Origin: Pseudomonadota bacterium
Lineage (GTDB): Bacteria; Pseudomonadota; Alphaproteobacteria; Sphingomonadales; Sphingomonadaceae
Assembly: GCA_023416515.1 (NCBI GenBank)
Contig: JAEZHP010000121.1
Location: 1-8,861 of the forward strand
Direction: 5' to 3'
Length of the DNA: 8,861 nucleotides
A program made the position numbers and the translations under genes. This document shows, in pieces, positions 1-6,669 of the stretch (within the stretch, counting starts at the first letter, position 1; every line of letters begins with the position of its first letter). The notes beneath the pieces were generated by a model, which had not been told where the DNA came from, ran no database searches, and worked only from the letters and a program-made list of their open reading frames with translations.

Positions 1-3000
1 ATCCGGAGACCGGCGCCGCCCGCGCAGCCGACGACGTCCCGGCCGACGATCCCGCGCCGCGCCGCGCGTTGGCGCCGTCCGCCTGCGGACTCACAGTGCT
101 GATCGACGCCCGCGCCGAGACGGCGGAGGTTCTGGTGACGTGGGGCGACTACGTCACCGAGCCGCCGCTGCCCCCCGAGGTCTTCGTGGACGAGACCGCG
201 GCCTACGACCCGAAGCATCAGAACGTCCTCTGGCGGCGCGTCCCTGGCGAGGCCACTGTCGTGATCCCCGTGCCGAAGCCCGGCGAACGCGTCGTGCGGA
301 TGCTCGCCGGCTCCGCGGGGCGGCAGCGTCCCGGCGGCGGCCTCGTGGTCGAGGCTTTCGCGCGGCCCTACAGCCTCGACAAGGCCGACGGCGGCAGGGC
401 TGAGGTGGTGGCGCTCACCGTCATGATGGTCAACCGCCGGGACCCTGCCCGCCGCCGCTTCGCCGACGTGACCTTCGCCTTCCAGGTGCGGGCGGAGGTG
501 CGGAGCCCGCTGCCGCTCTATCCGCGCACCGACATGACGGGCTTCGGCTCGTCCGACCCCGACGCCGCCACCGCCGACCTCCATTTCCGTGACGTCGCCG
601 AATACGCCGTGGGGGTGAACGCCTCCGCCGGGTGGGACAGACCGGGCGGGGACGGCCATGTCTACGCCGCCCGCACCGACTTCCTCCCCTCCGCCGAGGT
701 CGAGCGCATCGAGCCAAACGAGAGGATCGGCGCGGCTTTCGAGATGGAGCGGCTCGCCGAGCTCGCAGCCGGCGATCCGGCGGAGCTCGCAGCTGAGCTC
801 GCGGGGCTTCCGGACGAGTATCTCGCCTGGATCACGGCCGAAGACGCAAAGGTCCCCGGCATCGACGGAGCGCCTCGGCGGCAGACCGCCGACACCCTCC
901 TGAAGGCGGCGCGGCGCGCGCATGGCCGCATCGAGGCTGGCATCGCCCTCTTGGCCAAGGACAAGTGGGCGCGTCTCGCCTTCCGGGCCATGAACGAAGC
1001 CGTCGCCCGCGCCGCCCGTCGCCGCAACGCCGGACGCGATGGCGATCCGGCCGCCCAGAAGCCGCCAACCTGGCGCCCTTTCCAGCTCGCCTTCATCCTG
1101 CTCAACCTGCCTGGACTCCAGGACAAGCTGCACGACGACCGTGAGCTGGTCGACCTCCTGTTCTTCCCGACGGGCGGCGGCAAGACCGAGGCCTATCTCG
1201 GGCTCGCCGCGTGGACCATCGCCCACCGGAGGCTGACGGCCTCAGGCCGGCTGGGCGCCGGCGTCGCGGTGCTGATGCGCTACACGCTGCGCCTTCTCAC
1301 CCTCGACCAGCTTTCACGCGCCGCGGGCGTGGTCTGCGCGCTCGAGCTGATGCGCGACGAGCCTGCCTGGATGGAGAGCGGCACGCGCCTCCTCGGGGAT
1401 TGGCCCATCGAGATCGGCCTCTGGGTGGGCTCCGCGGCTTCCCCGAACCGCCTCGGTGGAAAAGGCAACACCAATCCGGACACCGCCGTCGCTCGCGTCA
1501 AACGCTTCAAGACGTCCGGCAGGGAGGCGCCGGCGCCGATCAAGGTCTGCCCGTGGTGCAGCGAACCGTTCTCAGCGGACAGCTTCGCCTGCACGCCGAC
1601 AGCGCTGGCTCCGAAGAACATGGAGCTCCGCTGCGCCAATCCGGATTGCGATTTCACCGGCGCCCGCGCGCTGCCGATCCTGACCGTCGACGAAGCGATC
1701 TACCGCCGACTGCCGGCGTTTGTGATTGCCACGGTCGACAAGTTCGCGGGCCTCCCTTGGCTCGGCGAAGCCGGCGCATTCTTCGGCCACGTGAACCGCA
1801 CCGATGAGTGGGGCTTCTACGGAGCCAACGATGATCGGCGGGAAGGGAAGCCGCTGGGGAACGGCCACTCGCTCGATCCGCCCGACCTCATCATCCAAGA
1901 CGAACTGCACCTCATCAGCGGTCCGCTCGGCACCGTGGCGGCGCTGTACGAAGTGGCGCTCGATCGCCTTGCGAGCCGTTCGAGGATGGGGAAGCGCATA
2001 CGTCCGAAGATCGTGGCGTCCACCGCGACTGTCCGGCGCGCCTCCGCTCAGATCCGCGCTTTGTTCGATCGCGCGACGACCGAGATCTTCCCGCCGCCGG
2101 GTCCTGATCGCCGCGACAGCTTCTTCGCGAAGACCGTGCCACCCTCCGAGAAGCCTGCGCGGCTCTATCTCGGCCTTGCCGCCGCTGGCAAGGGTCCGAA
2201 GCTCGTCTTCCTGCGCACCCTGACGACCCTGCTCGCGGCCGCGCAGAAAGAGGCGGACGAGGGCGCCGACGCCGACGCCTACATGACCGCGCTCGGCTAT
2301 TTCAACGCGCTGCGCGAACTCGGCGGCGCCCGCCGCATCGTCGAGGACGAGGTTCGTACCCGTCTTTCAACCTATGGCGCCGAGCGTCGTCGCCACTCGC
2401 CTGCTGACCAGCCCTTTGCCGACCGGCGACTGAGAGATGTGCTGGAGCTCACCTCGCGCGAGAGCACGGACAAGGTGGCGGCGGCCAAGGACGCGCTTGG
2501 CGTTCCGGCAAGGGAAAAGAACGGCGTGGACGTCGCGCTCGCCACCAACATGATTTCGGTCGGCCTAGACATCACCCGTCTCGGGCTGATGCTGATGCAG
2601 GGGCAGCCGAAGTCGGCCTCGGAGTACATACAGGCGTCGAGCCGCGTCGGTCGCGACGGCTCGCGTCCGGGCTTGGTGGTCACGCTGCTCAATGCGCAGA
2701 AGCCCCGTGACCGGCTGCATTTCGAGCGTTTCCGCCAATTCCACGCGGCCTTCTATCGCGTGGTGGAGCCGACCAGCGTGACGCCCTGGGCCGCTCGCGC
2801 GATCGACCGCGCACTCGCCGCTGTAGTGGTCGCGTGCGTCCGGCACCTTCATCCGGACCTTTCCCGCGAGGGTGACGCGGTCGAGATGCCCGACCATGTG
2901 AAAGAGCAGGAGATCGTCGACGTGATCCTGTCCCGAGCGCCCGAAGAGGCCGTTGTGGGCGGCCATCTGGCGCTGAGGTCCATCGTCGAGGAGCTTCTCG

Positions 3001-3221
3001 CGACGTGGAAGCGGATCGCCGAGGATCGCCGGGGGAACGCTGAAAAGCTCTATTACGGGCACCCGCGGAATCACGCTCTTTTGCACGATCCGCTTGATCC
3101 GAACCTTCCGCTGCTCGGCCCCGACTTCGAGGCGTTCACCGCCGGCCGCTCTATGCGGGACGTCGAGCACGCCTCGGCGCTGAAAATCATCGACAACTAC
3201 GGCAACGTACTCTCCGCCTGA
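1..3221 (+). CDS. drmA: DISARM helicase DrmA, 5' end outside window
   Basis: SF2 helicase of the DISARM anti-phage system, expected to bind and move along DNA together with DrmB. The frame is open from position 3 to the TGA at 3219-3221 (1072 codons). A TTG at 69 is the first possible start, but the 22 upstream codons are open and the protein would then begin inside the usual N-terminal domain, so the true start is probably upstream. Numbering from that TTG: a Q-motif-like WRPFQLAFILLNLP precedes Walker A FFPTGGGKTE (365-374); RYTLRLLTLDQ is motif Ia; DELH (611-614) is motif II; STAT (651-654) is motif III; a motif V-like segment and QASSRVGR (855-862, motif VI) follow. Between motifs I and II sits a zinc-ribbon insert, C494/C497 and C522/C527. 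The RYTLRLLT and QASSRVGR signatures with a DUF1998 partner fit DrmA rather than a generic helicase. It ends 8 bases before drmB, so the two are cotranscribed. The main uncertainty is the missing N-terminus. Confidence 0.87.
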   Translation, partial: PETGAARAADDVPADDPAPRRALAPSACGLTVLIDARAETAEVLVTWGDYVTEPPLPPEVFVDETAAYDPKHQNVLWRRVPGEATVVIPVPKPGERVVRMLAGSAGRQRPGGGLVVEAFARPYSLDKADGGRAEVVALTVMMVNRRDPARRRFADVTFAFQVRAEVRSPLPLYPRTDMTGFGSSDPDAATADLHFRDVAEYAVGVNASAGWDRPGGDGHVYAARTDFLPSAEVERIEPNERIGAAFEMERLAELAAGDPAELAAELAGLPDEYLAWITAEDAKVPGIDGAPRRQTADTLLKAARRAHGRIEAGIALLAKDKWARLAFRAMNEAVARAARRRNAGRDGDPAAQKPPTWRPFQLAFILLNLPGLQDKLHDDRELVDLLFFPTGGGKTEAYLGLAAWTIAHRRLTASGRLGAGVAVLMRYTLRLLTLDQLSRAAGVVCALELMRDEPAWMESGTRLLGDWPIEIGLWVGSAASPNRLGGKGNTNPDTAVARVKRFKTSGREAPAPIKVCPWCSEPFSADSFACTPTALAPKNMELRCANPDCDFTGARALPILTVDEAIYRRLPAFVIATVDKFAGLPWLGEAGAFFGHVNRTDEWGFYGANDDRREGKPLGNGHSLDPPDLIIQDELHLISGPLGTVAALYEVALDRLASRSRMGKRIRPKIVASTATVRRASAQIRALFDRATTEIFPPPGPDRRDSFFAKTVPPSEKPARLYLGLAAAGKGPKLVFLRTLTTLLAAAQKEADEGADADAYMTALGYFNALRELGGARRIVEDEVRTRLSTYGAERRRHSPADQPFADRRLRDVLELTSRESTDKVAAAKDALGVPAREKNGVDVALATNMISVGLDITRLGLMLMQGQPKSASEYIQASSRVGRDGSRPGLVVTLLNAQKPRDRLHFERFRQFHAAFYRVVEPTSVTPWAARAIDRALAAVVVACVRHLHPDLSREGDAVEMPDHVKEQEIVDVILSRAPEEAVVGGHLALRSIVEELLATWKRIAEDRRGNAEKLYYGHPRNHALLHDPLDPNLPLLGPDFEAFTAGRSMRDVEHASALKIIDNYGNVLSA

Positions 3222-3229
3222 GGTCATTT

Positions 3230-5137
3230 ATGTCCAAAGACAAGGTCCGGATGGGCCAGGCCGTCGGCCTTTTCGGTCCCGGCGCGATGATGGACCTGCC
3301 GGATCGCTCCGTGCTCGTGATGGGGCTCGATCACTGGGAAGCTTTCGGTCCGAAGGCGTTCGAAGTCATCCAGGAGCCGCGCCTGTCTCAGTTGCTCGAG
3401 CGCCGCCTAGCGGGCGGCGACGACAATCGCATCAACAACGAGAAGCCTATCAGCTTCCGCACCCCGCCGATCGACCCCGGCGATCCGCGACAGCCGACAC
3501 CCGGCATTAAGGCCCGCATCTTCCCGGAATGGTTCGCGTGCGACGCCATTCCAGGCGATCAGCCGAACCGGCGCCGGATTGTCCGCTTCAGCGAGCTCGA
3601 GGCGCCGAAGCGACTCGACTGGAAGGGTGAGGACGGCAAGAAGCGGCGCGCATCGCCGCTCCGCTTCGTCTGCGGCTGCGAGAAGGGCCATCTGCAAGAC
3701 ATCGAATGGCGCCGGGTCGTGCATGCCGGCAGGTTCGGCGAGGAAAAGGGAGAGGGCGGTGCTTGCCGCCGGCCCATGTGGTTGGAGGATGCAGGCACCA
3801 GCGCGGACCCCCGGGATACCCGGGTCTCGTGCGAATGTGGCGCCCATCTCTCCCTTGAGGACCTCTTCCAGCCTGGCCGCCTAGGACCCTGCCGTGGGAA
3901 GCGTCCTTGGCTCAGCTCCGATGACCCCGCCGGCTGCCCCGACACGATGCTTCGCCTCCTCACCCGAAGTGCTACCAACACCTATTTCCCGCAGATCGTG
4001 CGCCTGATCTCACTGCCGGAATCGAACGATGCGCTCGACAAGGCGCTCGACGCGGTGTGGTCCAACGTGAGCGCCTGCGCCTCTGCGAGCGAGGTGGGGA
4101 TGGCGAAGAAATTCAACCCGGCGGTCGCTGCGAACCTGGGTCCCTACTCGGATGAGGAGGCATTCGCCCGTATCGAAGCGCGAGCAGCATCGGGCCAGAA
4201 CGCTGAACAGGACGCTCAGCAAAACCCTCGGATCGCCGAGTTCCAGCTGCTCGCGAGCGGCCGTCGCCTCATCGGCGAGAACCGTCCCGACGCTCGGCTA
4301 CACGCCGAAACGCTCCAGCGGGATATCTGGGATCCGAAACGCGAGCCTCTCCTGGCCGGCATAAAGGACCTCGTCGCCGTCCACCGCTTGCGGGAGGTGT
4401 CGTGCCTCTACGGCTTCACGAGGTTCGAGCCCGCTCCACTGGCGGACGACGGCGTCGAGGACGTCGGTCTGGCGGTGAACGGTGCGCCCCTTGGTGAGAA
4501 CCCGGATTGGCTTCCGGCAATTGAGCAGTTCGGGGAGGGCTTCTTTATCCGTTTCGACTCGCAGGCGCTCGCTGAGTGGACGGGACGGCCTGAAGTGCAG
4601 GCACGGCGCGCCACACTGAATGGCGGCTTGGATACGTGGAGGCGCGCGCGACGCGCGCGGGGGGCATCCGACAAGTCGCCGTGGGAGGGTGAGCACCTCG
4701 AGTTCACTATGGCGCACAGCCTCTCCCACGCACTGATGAACGAGGTTGCGATCGACTGCGGCTATCCGGCGAGCTCGCTCAAAGAGCGCCTCTACCTTAT
4801 CCCCGCGCTGCCGAGCCAACCAAAGGAGTGCGGTATCCTGATCTACACCGCGAGCGCCGGCAATCAGGGCACCTTGGGCGGTCTCGTCGAGGTCACGCGC
4901 CGTTTCCCAACGATTATGGAAGCCGCGCTGTCCCGCCTCGACCTGTGCTCAGGCGATCCGATTTGCGCCGACCACGACCCGACAAAGGCGGCCGAAGACC
5001 GAGCTCTTCATGGCGCCGCGTGTCATGGCTGCCTTCTCGTTGCCGAGACAAGCTGCGAACACCGGAACGTCTTCTTGGATAGGAGCTTGCTGGTGACGAG
5101 CATCTCGTCGGGACGTGCCGGCTTTTTCTGCTCATAG
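3230..5137 (+). CDS. drmB: DISARM protein DrmB (DUF1998)
   Basis: DUF1998-containing partner of DrmA, cytoplasmic, 635 residues, which is a normal length. The ATG at 3230 is preceded by a weak Shine-Dalgarno (GAGG, overlapping the drmA stop), and the N-terminus has the family's LFGPGAMMDLPD pattern, so the start is secure. Visible features in order: cysteine/histidine cluster C148-x-C150 followed by GH (153-154); a second CxC at 201/203; the segment RSATNTYFP (246-254), typical of DrmB; then the C-terminal DUF1998 domain with HSLSH (496-500), ILIYTASAGNQGTLGGL, paired C573/C579, C598-x2-C601, C609, and NVFLDR (613-618). The cysteines suggest bound zinc. A low-complexity Arg/Ala stretch, encoded by an alternating CG tract at 4643-4659, separates the middle region from DUF1998. 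No intrinsic terminator is visible after the stop. In described DISARM loci drmC often accompanies drmAB; none follows here. Confidence 0.9.
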   Translation: MSKDKVRMGQAVGLFGPGAMMDLPDRSVLVMGLDHWEAFGPKAFEVIQEPRLSQLLERRLAGGDDNRINNEKPISFRTPPIDPGDPRQPTPGIKARIFPEWFACDAIPGDQPNRRRIVRFSELEAPKRLDWKGEDGKKRRASPLRFVCGCEKGHLQDIEWRRVVHAGRFGEEKGEGGACRRPMWLEDAGTSADPRDTRVSCECGAHLSLEDLFQPGRLGPCRGKRPWLSSDDPAGCPDTMLRLLTRSATNTYFPQIVRLISLPESNDALDKALDAVWSNVSACASASEVGMAKKFNPAVAANLGPYSDEEAFARIEARAASGQNAEQDAQQNPRIAEFQLLASGRRLIGENRPDARLHAETLQRDIWDPKREPLLAGIKDLVAVHRLREVSCLYGFTRFEPAPLADDGVEDVGLAVNGAPLGENPDWLPAIEQFGEGFFIRFDSQALAEWTGRPEVQARRATLNGGLDTWRRARRARGASDKSPWEGEHLEFTMAHSLSHALMNEVAIDCGYPASSLKERLYLIPALPSQPKECGILIYTASAGNQGTLGGLVEVTRRFPTIMEAALSRLDLCSGDPICADHDPTKAAEDRALHGAACHGCLLVAETSCEHRNVFLDRSLLVTSISSGRAGFFCS

Positions 5138-5320
5138 CTCGCACGACGCCAGCCACAAACAGCTTGCGGTCTACGTCGTAAAGTCTGTGCCGTGTATCCG
5201 TCGGCCCGTATTGAGGACGAAATTGGCGGAATTTGCCTTTACCCTTTCGCAGCCGCCGGTCGCAAAGACATCTGTTGTCGTTAGGTTGGCTGATAACAAC
5301 AAAAAGACGAGACTTACGTA

Positions 5321-5337
5321 ATTATACGCCGTATAAT
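5321..5337. promoter_or_regulatory. Perfect palindrome enclosing a TATAAT box
   Basis: The sequence ATTATAC-GCC-GTATAAT is a perfect 7-bp inverted repeat with a 3-base centre. The right arm carries TATAAT (5332-5337), and by symmetry the left arm gives a TATAAT on the minus strand. It could be a -10 box overlapped by an operator, or a two-way start site. No good -35 hexamer lies 16-18 bases upstream on either strand, so promoter activity would probably need an activator, or the palindrome may simply be a protein-binding site. Confidence 0.35.
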
Positions 5338-5364
5338 CTCCTCGAACACTATCGCTTCGAGGAG
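5338..5364 (+). promoter_or_regulatory. Hairpin covering a Shine-Dalgarno sequence
   Basis: CTCCTCGAA (5338-5346) and TTCGAGGAG (5356-5364) form a perfect 9-bp stem with a 9-base loop. The right arm contains GAGGAG, the Shine-Dalgarno of the ORF starting at 5372. In a transcript that begins upstream, the stem would hide the ribosome binding site. If transcription starts from the adjacent TATAAT, roughly at 5343-5345, most of the left arm is not transcribed, and the repeat would then act as a DNA operator instead. Confidence 0.4.
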
Positions 5365-5371
5365 TCTTGCT

Positions 5372-5539
5372 ATGAAACCCGGCAGATACTGGACAAAATG
5401 CGTTCTTCGCGCTAGAATAACTAGCCTTTTCAAGCACCTAGCGCTTCGGACCGACAGGGATGCGGCCCGGCTCCGCCGTCGCTCCCTATCGGTCGCTACC
5501 GCATCCCTGTCGGTCCGATCGCGGATTACCACATTTTGA
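5372..5539 (+). CDS. Small ORF, 55 codons, basic, unrecognised
   Basis: I do not recognise this short reading frame. The ATG at 5372 follows GAGGAG (5359-5364) by 7 bases, an excellent ribosome binding site, and the frame runs to TGA at 5537-5539. The product begins MKPGRYWTKC and is rich in arginine, serine and leucine, with no membrane segment or known motif. About 70 bases of the frame (5446-5518) form a long perfect inverted repeat, so the second half may be an incidental translation of that element. Alternatives are a leader peptide or a structured RNA with no protein product. The evidence for coding is the ribosome binding site only. Confidence 0.25.
   Translation: MKPGRYWTKCVLRARITSLFKHLALRTDRDAARLRRRSLSVATASLSVRSRITTF
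5409..5444 (+). repeat. Overlapping alternative hairpins (GCGCTAG / CTAGCGC)
   Basis: GCTAG (5411-5415) can pair with CTAGC (5421-5425) across AATAA, with CTTTT following. The longer GCGCTAG (5409-5415) can instead pair with CTAGCGC (5438-5444). The two pairings exclude each other. This resembles a switchable or terminator-like element, but the stems are short (5 and 7 bp). Confidence 0.35.
5446..5518. repeat. Perfect 20-bp inverted repeat, 33-base loop
   Basis: Positions 5446-5465 and 5499-5518 are exact reverse complements, 20 of 20. The loop (5466-5498) ends with an imperfect extra copy of the right arm: TCCCTATCGGTC at 5483-5494 resembles TCCCTGTCGGTC at 5504-5515, a 21-base spacing. There is no T-tract directly after it, so it is not a typical intrinsic terminator. 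It could be a dispersed palindromic (REP/MITE-like) element or the main stem of a structured RNA. Confidence 0.7.
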
Positions 5540-5645
5540 CGTAAAAGTCAATATGGACCGCTATATTTAGTGGATGGAGAATCCAAGGTGATCCAAGATG
5601 GCCTGAATATGATCAAGGGGAAATAAAAAACGTCTTTGGTGGCTC

Positions 5646-5681
5646 TTGGCTATTGCCAATCGTTTTTGGGCTCAATATTGT
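5646..5681 (+). promoter_or_regulatory. Possible promoter with operator palindrome
   Basis: TTGGC-TATT-GCCAA (5646-5659) is a perfect palindrome. Its right half overlaps TTGCCA (5654-5659), which sits 16 bases before TATTGT (5676-5681). This pair makes a weak sigma70-like promoter for the gene at 5742, with the palindrome placed where a repressor would block the -35. It is a pattern match only. Confidence 0.3.
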
Positions 5682-5692
5682 TCGTCTTGAGG

Positions 5693-5722
5693 TGGGTTGG
5701 CCAGACCCAGTCTGGGTTGGCC
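5693..5722. repeat. Direct repeat TGGGTTGGCC with palindrome between
   Basis: TGGGTTGGCC occurs at 5693-5702 and 5713-5722, a 20-base spacing (about two helical turns). Between and overlapping them ACCCAG-T-CTGGGT (5705-5717) is a perfect palindrome. It lies between the presumed transcription start and the ribosome binding site of the next gene and could bind a regulator, possibly that gene's own product. Confidence 0.35.
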
Positions 5723-5741
5723 CCGCCCCGGAGACGTCAAA

Positions 5742-6239
5742 ATGACCTACGGCATCACCCTCATGCAGCCCGCTATCGATCAACTCTCGCCCGCCGCTCG
5801 CGCGGAAATCTTTTCTATCATCGGCCTGTCCGGCGAAGCCCCGCAGTCCAGCAATTGGACTCCCGCTGAGGAGAGCAACGACGACGAGGTGTCGCCCGAT
5901 CAGGACGACGACTTCGCTGACCTGTCGCCTCAGCAGGCCAAGAAGTTCCTCGAAGGCACGAGCGACAAGAGCAAACGCGCGTTGCGCTTCATGGTTTCGG
6001 GCGATAGGAAGTTCAAGCTGGCCGGCCTCGCCAAAGAACTCGGCGTGCATCCGACCGAACTTCCCGGGCTGTGGAGCGGACTCACAAAGCGAACGCGCAC
6101 CATAACCGGAAACAAGTCGGCCTATTTGCTGTACTGGGTCGATGACGCTCTAGTGGTTGATGAGGAATACCTTGACCAGACAGGCTACATGACCCGGACG
6201 ACGTACTCGTCGTTCCGTCACGCATTTGGGCTCGTCTAG
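5742..6239 (+). CDS. Unrecognised 165-residue protein, acidic linker, HTH-like
   Basis: I do not recognise the family. The chosen start is ATG 5742, with GGAGA at 5730-5734 seven bases upstream; an upstream in-frame TTG at 5697 lies in the direct-repeat control region and has no such site. Residues 1-30 form a probable helix pair; 31-60 are a polar, acidic linker (many Asp/Glu between 42 and 60); 62-165 look like a compact, mostly helical domain. Within it, LAGLAKELGVHPTELPGLWSGL (split around residues 93-114) has the spacing of a helix-turn-helix, followed by the basic LTKRTRTITG. No signal peptide, membrane segment or catalytic motif is seen. Its base composition is lower in GC than drmAB. 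It has its own control region and terminator, so it is a one-gene unit about 600 bases after drmB. A DNA-binding regulator or defence accessory is an inference. Confidence 0.8.
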   Translation: MTYGITLMQPAIDQLSPAARAEIFSIIGLSGEAPQSSNWTPAEESNDDEVSPDQDDDFADLSPQQAKKFLEGTSDKSKRALRFMVSGDRKFKLAGLAKELGVHPTELPGLWSGLTKRTRTITGNKSAYLLYWVDDALVVDEEYLDQTGYMTRTTYSSFRHAFGLV

Positions 6240-6245
6240 CGCTAG
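6236..6245. repeat. Palindrome CTAGCGCTAG over the stop codon
   Basis: A perfect 10-bp palindrome overlaps the TAG stop (6237-6239) of the preceding gene. It contains the same CTAGCGC 7-mer found at 5438-5444 and 6674-6680, and as its reverse complement at 5409-5415. CTAG is usually scarce in bacteria, which makes the clustering notable. Confidence 0.4.
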
Positions 6246-6262
6246 ATGACCGATCCAACAAT

Positions 6263-6297
6263 AAGGGGCGCGCCATATCCGGCGCGCCCCTTTTCTT
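6263..6297 (+). terminator. Strong rho-independent terminator
   Basis: GGGGCGCGCC (6265-6274) pairs perfectly with GGCGCGCCCC (6281-6290) around a 6-base loop, extended by AA/TT on the outside, and is followed by TTTTCTTT. It lies 25 bases after the stop of the 165-residue gene and should end that transcript, isolating it from the genes downstream. Confidence 0.92.
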
Positions 6298-6537
6298 TCA
6301 CGGTCGCTGCTGGACCTCTAAACCAAAGGCTCCGCTGCGGCCGTTGGAGGTTGTAGTCGATCCCGGGAGGCGACAGGCGACTCAGGGGAGCGGTGAAAGT
6401 AGAAGTTATCGAGACAGGGCTTCTCGAGGGTTAGCCGAGTTTTGATCTGCTTTGTTTGTTAACCACAACCCAAGACCAGCGGCCTTCTCAAAGACAAACC
6501 TCTTGCGCCCTGCGCAACCCCCGCTGATCCTTGGGCT

Positions 6538-6548
6538 GTGACGTCACC
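6538..6548. promoter_or_regulatory. Palindrome GTGACGTCAC, copy 1
   Basis: GTGACGTCAC (6538-6547) is a perfect 10-bp palindrome followed by C. The 10-mer TGACGTCACC recurs at 6882-6891, 343 bases later. A second palindrome CGACGTCG lies just after it. Both fit a regulator binding site ahead of the nuclease genes; no known regulator is claimed. Confidence 0.3.
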
Positions 6549-6669
6549 CCGACGTCGCGGATTCGCCCTGGTCCCCGCATCTGCGGTGAGGCGGGCGCCG
6601 GAAGCTGTTGGAGCAGCGACCGACGCCCTGACCATGTCGGCGATCCTGGTTTGGACAGGAGAACCAAGC

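Larger units (their letters stand above)
5138..5741. other. AT-richer gap rich in inverted repeats
   Basis: There is no recognised protein gene in these 604 bases. Composition drops sharply compared with drmAB: 23 of 60 bases are G/C in 5281-5340 and 24 of 60 in 5581-5640. The gap holds several perfect inverted repeats and one short ORF (listed separately), and ends in the control region of the next gene. The drop in GC and the palindromes suggest either a regulatory region or a site of past insertion. From 5138 to about 5320 I see nothing I can name. Confidence 0.7.

Noticed and set aside
69..71. TTG as the drmA start
   Set aside because: The frame is open to the window edge, no ribosome binding site precedes it, and the DrmA N-terminal region would be missing.
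2565..3227. 220-residue ORF on the minus strand
   Set aside because: It lies wholly opposite drmA helicase motifs and has no recognisable domain; a shadow of GC-rich coding sequence.
5115..5321. 68-residue ORF overlapping the end of drmB
   Set aside because: GTG start inside drmB with no ribosome binding site and no known similarity; drmB itself ends normally.
5536..5551. TTGAC-N6-GTCAA as an FNR/FixK box or -35
   Set aside because: FNR/FixK boxes have a 4-base centre, here it is 6; as a -35 it is 20 bases from CTATAT at 5561, too long a spacer.
6349..6366. tRNA T-arm-like string near the terminator
   Set aside because: GTAGTCGATCCCG vaguely resembles a T-loop, but no acceptor, D or anticodon arms can be paired around it.
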